From Dryomyza anilis (Eukaryota > Arthropoda > Insecta > Diptera > Dryomyzidae), in contig OX638135.1 in the NCBI GenBank assembly GCA_951804985.1, positions 43,581,057 to 43,645,056 of the forward strand: a stretch of 64,000 bases of DNA, in the 5' to 3' direction. The position numbers and the translations under genes were made by a program. Positions 55,916 to 64,000 of the stretch are shown here, piece after piece; the stretch's first letter is position 1, and each line of letters starts with the position of its first letter. The notes under the pieces are model-generated. The model did no database searches and had not been told where the DNA came from. It saw only the letters and a program-made list of their open reading frames with translations.

Positions 55916-57627
55916 ATTGGGCAGAGTACACTGAGGTTCCAGTCACTTGGCATGCTTTCATCCGACCATATTCTGCTTACGAGCTCGTGCATGCTCTCTA
56001 TTAGCTCTTCGCCTCCGGTCTTAAACAATTCAGCAGGCAGGCCATCAGCACCTGCGGCTTTGTTGTTTTTCAGCCGAGCAATGTCTGTTCTGACCTCGTC
56101 ATGGTCGGGTGGCGGAATCTCAACGTCGTCATCAAGTACTGGGGTTGCCGGGTTTGCTTCTCTATCGGTGGAATTGAGGTCATCATCACCGGTCAGCAGT
56201 TTAGAGAAGTGATCCCTCCATATTTTCAGTGTGCTCTGGATATCTGTCACTAGATTTCCGTTCTCATCTTTACAGGAAGAGGCTCCGGATTTTGAACCTC
56301 CGGCTAGGCGTCTTATTTTCTCGAAGAATTTTCTAGCCTCATTCCTGTCCCCATGCATCTCAATCTCCTCACACTCACGTCTTTCTGCCTCGCTTTTTTT
56401 ACGCCTGAAAAGACGTCTCTCTTCCCTCCTCTTCTCTTTGTATCGCTCCTTCGCAGCTCGCGTAGCTACTGACTGCAGGGTGGATTTGTACGCAGCGTCT
56501 TTCTCTGCAGTGGCCGCGCGACACTCTTGGTCATACCACTGATTCCTCAGGGGGCGTTGGAATCCAAGCACCTCTTCGGCAGCCGTACGCATAGAGCAGG
56601 AGATATGATTCCACTGCGCGCTTATATCATCGAGAGGAGGAGTGCTTTGTCTAAGCAGGTGTGAGAGTCGAGTGGAAAAGGCTTGCGTTGTCTGTTGTGA
56701 TTGCAGCTTTCCGACGTCTAGCTTTCTCTGCGTTTGGTTTCGTACGTTCTTCGCAGCGCTTAAGCGTGTGCGGACCTTGGCTGCTACAAGGTAATGATCC
56801 GAGTCCATATTGGCACCTCGGATTGTGCGTACGTCCATCACGCTTGAAGCGTGCCTTCCGTCAATCATAACGTGATCAATTTGGTTTCGCGTTTTTTGAT
56901 CGGGCGACAACCATGTGGCCTTGTGGATATCGAAATGTTCGAATCTAGTGCTACTAACTACCATGTTTCGTGCTGCGGCGAAGTCGATTAGCCTCGTTCC
57001 GTTATCGGAAGTGTTGGCATGGAGGCTAAATTTTCCGATTGTGGGACAATAGATGGCTTCTCTGCCCACCTTGGCGTTAAAATCGCCTAGCACGATTTTG
57101 ATATCGTGGCGGGGGCAGCGCTCGTATGCGTTGTCTAGGCGCTCGTAGAAGCGCTCTTTTGTCTCGTCATCTTTCTCGTTCGTCGGAGCGTGTGCACAAA
57201 TTAGGCTGATATGGAAATATTTAGCCTTGATGCGGATTATTGCCAGCCTTTTGGCCACGGGCGTGAACCTAGAGACAAGATGGCGGAGTCTCTTGCCGAC
57301 CACAAATCCACATCCAAATTCGTGTCTCTCCGCATGGCAGCTGTAGTAGATATCACAGGACGCTTGTTTCGAACAGCCCTGTCCCGTCCATCGCATCTCC
57401 TGGATAGCGGTGATGTCAGCCTTATATTTTTCGAGGACATCTGCCAGCTGGATAGAGGCACCTTCCCTATAAAGGGTCCGGACATTCCAGATGCATATCC
57501 GTAAATCATGGTCCTTAAAACGTTTGCGTGGGTCGTCATCGTTGTAATCGGTCGTTATCCGAGGCTTCTTTTTTGTTTTCATTGGGCGCATAGGTTTTTT
57601 CCGTGGTGGGACCCAAACCCAACGCAC
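55816..57627 (-). pseudogene. RTE endonuclease, linker and RT N-terminus
   Basis: 603 codons open. Apurinic-type endonuclease motifs in order: LRICIWNVRTL, AIQEMRWTG, VLGDFNAKVG, NQIDHVMIDG and DSDHYLVAAKV. They give the catalytic Asn, Glu, Asp and His set. A basic linker (KERYKEKRREERRLFRRKK) is followed by RT start NNKAAGADGLPAELFK. Ends in a wrong frame after LKKG. The start is uncertain; the first basic segment (PRKKPMRPMKTKKKPR) may be part of it. Confidence 0.9.
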
Positions 57628-57675
57628 GAACCCTCACTCTGAGGGAGATGCTCGCCACTCACTTTAGCCGACTTC

Positions 57676-57828
57676 TACACCGGGTGGTGTAGAGCGCCGT
57701 TTCCAGGGACTTCCACGAGGAGGACTTCCACCGAAGTGGAGGTGTCACCATTTGACAATTTGTCAATTCTGGTGACCAGTGAGTTGACTTGAGACGACAC
57801 CGACAAGGATTGCGCTGGCTTCGCCATG
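57676..57828 (-). CDS. Small RTE ORF1-like frame
   Basis: A 50-codon frame starting MAKPAQSLSVSSQVN and ending GNGALHHPV. It lies just upstream of the EN-RT frame inside the target duplications, so it is part of the element. Some RTE elements have a short first ORF of about this size. Its function is unknown. Confidence 0.5.
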
Positions 57829-57885
57829 TTGAAGCACTCAGACACGTTGCCTTGTGATAATCGCCCCCATAGTCCCCAAAATCCC

Positions 57886-57900
57886 AAAAAGGGATTACTG
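57886..57900. repeat. RTE target duplication, right
   Basis: CAAAAAGGGATTACT, matching 54552-54566. A related unoccupied site is at 63422-63436 (CAAAAAGTGATTATT). Confidence 0.85.
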
Positions 57901-58706
57901 ATTAATTTTTTGAAACTTTGGACCACTGTAGGTCTGGAGAAGGTCAGTCTTAAAGTTTTACTTACTAAAGAGATTTTCAGCATTCTACGGTCAAGAGTTT
58001 TTTTTCTACAACCACAAAAAGTGATTACTGATTAATTTTTTGAAACTTTGGACCACTGTAGGTCTGGAGAAGGTCAGTCTTGAAGTTTTACTTACTAAAA
58101 AAAATTAAAATGATTCCATTTCCATTTTGTGCAAAGCAAGACTCTTGGTTAAAAACGTGTCGATATTTTTTTTGATAAAATTCCATTTTTTTTCTTGTTT
58201 TATTCTTTTAAAATGTTTTTGTTAAATAGGGTCTAGTTTTTGAGATTTTTAAGTTTTAGTTATTTTCCTTTCCTTTTATCTTTAATAGTCGAAACAAAAA
58301 CATTTAATTATAACATATGTTCGCAACGATCGTCTTCATTAGGTTAATTATCGTTAGAAGAAGTTGGCAACGTTGCGCAGCATTTTCTACCTTTCTCTTT
58401 TGTCATCGTTTGAAGCATAGACCGTTTGAAGTATGTATTGGCCCTTTTAAACACACTGTTGTTTGAAAACAAACAAAAAAAATAAATTAGATGTAAATAA
58501 ATGTATTCTTGCAGCATTCTTCTAGTATACGGAGTTGACACTCGGTGACCGCCATGTTCTGCTTACGTGTCTTTTGTTGTTCGTTGAGAAAACGTGTTTG
58601 TATCGGTAATAATTTTGTCATTTGCTAATTAAAAAATATACAAATTGTGTTACAAAAAGTACAAATAGTAACAAATGGAGTAATTGTGGATTCATTGATG
58701 TTGTCA
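57901..58706. other. Dispersed repeat right of the RTE
   Basis: 57901-58100 contains a direct repeat of 115 bases or so (TTGAAACTTTGGACCACTGT at 57910 and 58040). 58200-58300 matches 63675-63750 in direct orientation, and 58320-58690 matches 61770-62200 in inverted orientation. No gene. Confidence 0.6.
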
Positions 58707-58714
58707 CTTGTACT

Positions 58715-59239
58715 CAGAGCTGTAAATGTTGGATTACGATTACTTTTGATTACGATTACTAAGGAATCGTAATCAAAAATTTTGATTACGATTCTTAGTA
58801 GTCGTAATCAAATATTTTGATTACGATTAGAAATAATCAAAAAGTAATTTGATTCTTACATTTTTTGATTATTTTCACGACTACTTTAAAATTGATTATT
58901 TTTTGATTATCAAATAATCGAAAAATAATCTAACAAAAATAGAAATAATCAAAAAAAAGTAGTCGGATTACTTTTTTTGATTATTTTCAAATAATCCAAA
59001 AAAAGTAGTCGGATTACTTTTTTTGATTATTTTCAAATAATCAACAAAATTAGTCGGATTACTAGTTTTTGAATTTTTTAAAGTAGTCGTGAAAATAATC
59101 AAAAAATGTACTAAGAATCAAATTACTTTTTGATTATTTCTAATCGAAATCAAAATTTTTGACTACGAATACTAAGAATCGTAATCAAAGTTTTTGATTC
59201 TGATTCTTTAGTAGTCGTAATCCAACCTTTACAGCTCTG
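58715..59239. mobile_element. Foldback hAT-like element of GATTA repeats
   Basis: 525 bases with ends CAGAGCTGTAAA and TTTACAGCTCTG and 8-base duplications CTTGTACT (58707-58714, 59240-59247). The interior is a near-perfect palindrome centred around 58985, built from AATAATC and AGTCGGATTACTTT words. No coding capacity. The TSD length and CAGAG start suggest hAT. A related copy runs off the window at 63830-64000. Confidence 0.85.
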
Positions 59240-59247
59240 CTTGTACT

Positions 59248-60035
59248 TAAACCAATTACACCACACTTATTTTAGTCTACATTCTGCGCAGCAGTCAAGG
59301 TTATTTTTGTATTATGTAAAATGACGCCCTGCTTCCGAAAATATTGTTTAATAATGATTCTTTGGATAGGTTTACAAAATATGTAACTTAAGCTATTGTG
59401 AATAAAATAAAACATAAAGGTCTCACTTTAAAGACATTAAAATTGCCAAGATATCATACAATATCCATACCATGTTGCTTTAATAGTTATCAGTTTTAAA
59501 CAAAGTATATTTCAAAAGAACATATCTCAGCGACCTTTTTAATATTTTTAAATTAATTTATTATCAAGGTTGACTTTTTATCTTTTATTTAAGATTTGAA
59601 GTAGAGTGGTAAAATCACGAGTTCAGAAGTTATGTATAAAAATGTTGTAGAATGTTGAAAATTTTGTATGAAAAATTTGTTTTTTTATACACTGTGGTGC
59701 ATAACTATAGCCGCACCATTTATTTGTGCGATTCTCTGCTTCCAAAAAATATTTTTAAAAACAAAAAAAAGTGGTTAAAAGATCATGCAAAAAAAATTAT
59801 TTCTTTATAGAAAATCTCCAATTATATTTGTTTTTGTAACCGTTGTAAATAAAAGTTTGTTTTCATAGTGGTGCATAACTATAGATGCATTTTAATAAAT
59901 AGCACAAAATGACACTTTATTGTAAGTTGGACTTAATTTATATTATTTTAATAATGAGTATTGTCTTCTTGATTATGAATATGCTCAAAAATTCTTTTTG
60001 TCATGCTATTAGCTATGATTATTCGCACTTTTTCA
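59248..60035. other. AT-rich region with Tc1-type end-like words
   Basis: GTGGTGCATAACTATAG occurs at about 59695 and 59870 in the same orientation and may come from the termini of the Tc1-type element whose transposase fragments follow. 59395-59530 resembles 37240-37380. No ORF. Confidence 0.45.
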
Positions 60036-60240
60036 CCAATTGACTCCCAAGATTCAATAACATCCATTTTTAAACGTGAAATTTTTTTCGTATTGTTTGT
60101 TTTCAACAAATATTTTTCGGAACATCATTCCTGAGATATTTTCTATTGGATTCAGGTCTGTGGAGTAGGCTGGCCAATGCAAAACCTTTACGTTATGCGA
60201 TTCTAGCCATGAGTTAGTCTCGTTGCCCTTGTCTAGCTAG
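60036..60240 (-). pseudogene. Tc1-type transposase fragment, copy 1
   Basis: Minus-strand translation of 60150-60225 gives WLESHNVKVLHWPAYSTD followed by LNPIENI, the C-terminal signature of Tc1 transposases around the third catalytic acidic residue. Only this end is recognisable, and stops follow. Confidence 0.75.
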
Positions 60241-60487
60241 TCTCATTGATAAAAATTTCGAGAAAAAAGGAGTTTTATAAAACAAAATTGTAATAAAATA
60301 TTTATTTTTTTTACTTTGATGGGAAAAATCTCACAGAGCACCACATAAAATGCCAATATTAAATTTTTAATAGAAACTTTAATCGATTATCTTTGAAATT
60401 AATGTAATATTTTTGCTCTGGGCTATACATTGTACAAGGTATAATTAAGTATAATTAAGATTACGATTCTTAGTAGTCGTAATCAAA

Positions 60488-60690
60488 TATTGACTCCCAA
60501 GATTCAATAACATCAATTTTTAAACGTGAAATTTTTTTCGCATTGCTTGTTTTCAACAAATATTTTTCGGAACATCATTCCTGAGATATTTTCTATTGGA
60601 TTCAGGTCTGTGGAGTAGGCTGGCCAATGCAAAACCTTCACGTTATGCGATTCTAGCCATGAGCTAGTCTAGCTAGTCTCATTCTAGCTA
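60488..60690 (-). pseudogene. Tc1-type transposase fragment, copy 2
   Basis: Tandem copy of 60036-60440 (period about 450 bases) with the same HNVKVLHWPAYSTDLNPIEN pattern. Its left edge at 60450-60487 carries GATTACGATTCTTAGTAGTC, a piece of the foldback repeat at 58715-59239. Confidence 0.75.
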
Positions 60691-62460
60691 GTCTCATTGA
60701 TAAAAATTTCGAGAAAAACGAAGTTTTATAAAACAAAATTGTAATAAAATATTTATTTTTTTACTTTGATGAGAAAAATCTCCCAGCGCACCATATAAAA
60801 TGCCAATATTAAATTTTTACTAGAAACTATAATCGATTGTCTTTGAAATTAATGTAATATTTTTGCTCTTGGCTATACATTGTAGAAATTATAATTAAGT
60901 ATACGGTTATATCAATTATTCTAAAGGAAATTTTGAAAACACCCTGTATATCATTGGGTGTTCCAAATAGACCCTGACACACTTTTTTCATGAAATAAAC
61001 CAAGAAATTAGTCCCTAAAACATTTGCACCCCAAAGCGGACAAGCCTGTATATATACACGCTGCAAAAAAAAGGGCTCTCCTAAACATAATTTTGCAGGC
61101 ATTAACATGTATGTTTGGAATTTTATGTAAACATAATATATAATTGACTGATTAATCATTTGTAAACAGGGTTGTATTGAGACTTGAACAGTGTTGTAAT
61201 GAGCTCTGACTTACATTATAATATCCCGGAAACATTTTAATGTTGCTCCTTAAAATGGAGTATGTTCTAATAGAAACATAATAATTACTTCATCCAAATA
61301 AAATAAATATTTGAACCAAAACATAAATATGTTCAAAATAAAACATAATTTTGAACGACCTGAATATAAATATGTTTCCAATGAAACATGTCAGTTGTTT
61401 CAGTTCAAAAAGTAGGATGTTTGCATAGAAACATATTTAATGATTTTTGGAAAGAAATCCTGAAAATAAAATAAAAATAAAATGTTATTTTTTTTATTAA
61501 TTTTTATTAAAAAAAACTTTATACATGTACAGTGGGAATTTATAATAATTGAATTCATATTGTGCATCACTGAATGCACAATTGCACCAGCAGACGCTAA
61601 ACCTGACGATCCAGGCTCGCTTTATATTTGGTACAGTTACAGTTGATCTCAGTACAGCACATATCGTAGGCAAGGAATTCACGGAGGCTTTTGAAAAAAA
61701 AACATGCTAAATTCTGTTTGAAAATCGAAACACAGATTTTTATTTGTGGTTTTTTCTGTTACTATTTTTACTTTTTGTAACACAATTTATATATTTATTT
61801 AATTAACAAATAACAAAATTATTATCGACGCGAACACGTTTGCTCAACGAACAACAAAAGATACGTACGCAGAAAATGCCGATCACCGAGTTTTAACATT
61901 ATATACAAGAAGAGAGTTGCAAGAATACCTTTATTTACATTTGAATTTATTTTTTTGATTGTTTTCAAACATCAGTATGTTTAAAATGACCCTATACATA
62001 CTTCAAACGACGACAAAAGAGACGTAGGTAGAAAATTCTGCTCAACGAGTGACAAATTCGTATAGAAGAAGAATGTTGCAAGAATACTCTTATTTAAATC
62101 CAATATCTATTTTTTTAAAACATCAATATATTTAAACGATGCACAACGTTGCCAACTTCGTCAGTCGAGAAATTATCGAATTAAGACGAGCGTTGCGAAC
62201 ATACGTTGTATTTAGATTTTATTAGCATTTTCTGTGTTTCGAAACATAGTTTTAACCAAGTAAATTGCCAAGAAATAGTTTATTTAAATGCAATTAAAAT
62301 TTTAAGTTGGTATTGTAACATATTTATGGTAAATTTGATAGATTCTGCTGGACAATATAATAATGTTTATAATTATAACGATTATAATTTAATTACACTT
62401 CATTCCTAATACATGTATGGTAATTTCGTATTACTTTTTAATTACATTCAAACAAATCTT
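60691..62460. other. AT-rich region without recognised gene
   Basis: 60700-60900 is the tail of the Tc1 duplication. 61195-61440 has several AAACATAAT and GAAACAT words but no clear unit. 61770-62200 is an inverted, diverged copy of 58320-58690. No protein-like frame. Confidence 0.5.
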
Positions 62461-62466
62461 TTCTAT

Positions 62467-62467
<1 letters not shown>

Positions 62468-62524
<57 letters not shown>

Positions 62525-62526
62525 TT

Positions 62527-62591
<65 letters not shown>

Positions 62592-62617
62592 TAAATGATC
62601 ACAGCTTATATATATAT

Positions 62618-62658
<41 letters not shown>

Positions 62659-62673
62659 AGCTGTGATCATTTA

Positions 62674-62720
<47 letters not shown>
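62468..62720. repeat. (TA)n microsatellite with an internal hairpin
   Basis: TA units throughout, interrupted by AGGTAAATGATCACAGCTTA at 62589 and its exact reverse complement at 62656-62675, with (TA)n between. The single strand could form one long hairpin. Confidence 0.9.
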
Positions 62721-62723
<3 letters not shown>

Positions 62724-63039
62724 GGTGATTCAGTCAGTTACATATGGCCATTATGTCCAGAGTTTGTATATGAAGGACATTAACGACATGGCAATATGAA
62801 ATACGCAAGTAACAAATAAATGTATATGTTTTGATACACCTCGTCAATTTCATCAATATATATATATATCAAATTAAAGCTATTTTCATTTCCATTTTAA
62901 TGTACTATAATGCAACAAAATTGTCCAGACACTATAAAAGATATAGCGGTTTAAGAATAACATAGGTTTAGACTTTTATTTTATGTCTCCTTTTGCATCA
63001 AATAGTTCATATATATAGAGACATATTTCAAAAATATTG

Positions 63040-63770
63040 CGATGTGGAAAATGTTTAAATATCTTAACATAAAATTTTACTCTACTAAAATTACGAAATT
63101 TTAAAAATTAGCAACGAGATCGAATTTTTGTTATCCAAGTTAGTTCGAGAAAACTTCGAGGCATAAATCACATGGCAGACTTCTAACCAAACATATTGAA
63201 AAAGTTTTTTTTTAAATATCGTATATAAATTTGATATTTATATATATTTGAAATTTACATAAATTTGAAAAGGGTTCCTTTTTATGCACAACTAATTTAA
63301 ATTGCAAGGAGAATCCATTGATTAGAGGTGTAAGGATTTAGGAGTTATAACAAAGTTTATTTTATTATCCTTAAAATGAGGTTTTCAGCATTCTACGGTC
63401 AAGAGTTTTTTTATACAACCACAAAAAGTGATTATTGATTAATTTTTTGAAGCTTTGGACCACTGTATCTCTGGAGAAGGTGAGTCTGGAACTCTGATAG
63501 ATTTGGTGTGGAATGTCTCTAAACAAAATGTTTTTCTTACTAAAAAAACAGTAAAAATGACTACAATTCCAATTTTTACAATGCAAGACTCTTGTCTACA
63601 AATTTTTGAATCTTGTTTTATTTTGATTGCGCATTTATTTGATACTGGAGCTAATTCCGAAAATGGTTTGGTTAAATAGGGCCTAGTTTTAAGATTTTTA
63701 AGTTTTAATTATTTTTCTCTCCTTTTATTTTTAATAGTCGAACCAAAAACAATAATGTATTTATCATTTC
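63040..63770. repeat. Dispersed repeat, paralogue of the RTE target
   Basis: 63040-63430 aligns with 54160-54560 and 63430-63560 with 57901-58100, in the same order and without the RTE. 63675-63750 aligns with 58215-58300. A 70-codon frame at 63455-63679 is not conserved in the other copy, so I do not call a gene. Confidence 0.7.
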
Positions 63771-63829
63771 GTTGTTAGACGTACAAAACTATGCGCAACT
63801 ATATATTTTTATAAATGCCGGTGAATATG

Positions 63830-64000
63830 TATTGATTATTTTCAAATAATCAAAAAAAAAATAGTCGGATTACTTTTTTGATTATTTTCAAATAATCAAA
63901 AAAAAATAATTAGTCGAATTACTAGTTTTTGATTATTTTAAAGTAGTCGTGAAAATAATCAAAAAAATGTACTAAGAATCAAAATACTTTTTGATTATTT
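63830..64000. mobile_element. Partial copy of the GATTA foldback element
   Basis: TTGATTATTTTCAAATAATC and AGTCGGATTACTTTTTTGAT words match the interior of 58715-59239. Cut by the window end. Confidence 0.65.

Larger units (their letters stand above)
54567..57885 (-). mobile_element. Nearly full-length RTE-type LINE
   Basis: About 3.3 kb on the minus strand, flanked by perfect 15-base target duplications. It has a short first ORF (57828-57676), a long EN-RT ORF with one frameshift and one nonsense codon, and a TAAGTAAGTAA-type 3' end at the left edge. Other fragments of the same or a sister family are at 1-293, 11665-12543 and 31187-31400. It is likely immobile as it stands but close to complete. 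Confidence 0.9.

Noticed and set aside
63455..63679. 74-codon plus-strand gene
   Set aside because: The frame is not kept in the paralogous repeat at 57901-58320 and has no recognised motif.

Overview
This window looks like a gene-poor, transposon-dense stretch of insect nuclear DNA, most likely from a higher fly (Diptera). The evidence is an AT-rich background with long A and TA runs, errantivirus-type Ty3/gypsy elements with an env-like gene, RTE and CR1/jockey-like LINEs, several hAT-type non-autonomous elements, and mini-me-like repeats with (GTCY)n and (TA)n tracts, a repeat type described from Diptera. I found no host protein-coding gene, no rRNA and no functional tRNA gene. Almost every recognisable protein fragment is retrotransposon-derived and most are broken.

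Bases 1-31400 are nested retrotransposons. Two near-identical blocks, X1 (about 1-5217) and X2 (about 12251-17890), each hold an RTE fragment, a LINE folded back on itself, an LTR, the 3' part of an env-like gene and a tRNA-derived SINE. Between them lies element A (5222-11664), a Ty3/gypsy element on the minus strand. It has a tRNA-Leu-type primer site, broken gag and protease, an RT, and no RNase H or integrase core; a second LINE (7206-9984) is inserted in its pol. The X1/A junction shows that A+X was duplicated in tandem with a period of about 12.6 kb. Element B (15769-30554, minus strand) is an errantivirus-like element with paired 679-base LTRs, a 4-base target duplication (GATG), gag, pol and env. 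B carries a SINE in env, a LINE in pol, and an unusual 3.2-kb pol-env interval with tandem arrays and a small antisense ORF.

Bases 31700-53130 form a large imperfect inverted repeat. Its arms (31735-35024 and 46038-53127) contain foldback ends, (T)TCTTGC-rich arrays and a 19-base minisatellite, and enclose about 11 kb of mostly non-coding DNA. Later insertions in one arm can be dated against the other arm, which acts as an empty site: a hAT-type element (33268-34744) and a TA-target MITE (51593-52117). Inside the interval are a 1.63-kb foldback hAT-like element with an internal array (39176-40804), mini-me-like elements with two exactly resolved empty sites, and a 3.4-kb tandem duplication carrying two copies of a LINE ORF1-like gene (DUF4780-like).

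Bases 53130-64000 contain TA microsatellites, an almost full-length RTE LINE (54567-57885) with a 15-base target duplication, a second foldback hAT-like element (58715-59239), Tc1-type transposase remnants, and several diverged repeat copies in direct and inverted orientation.

All boundaries were read by eye. Family names are my recognition of motifs, not database hits.
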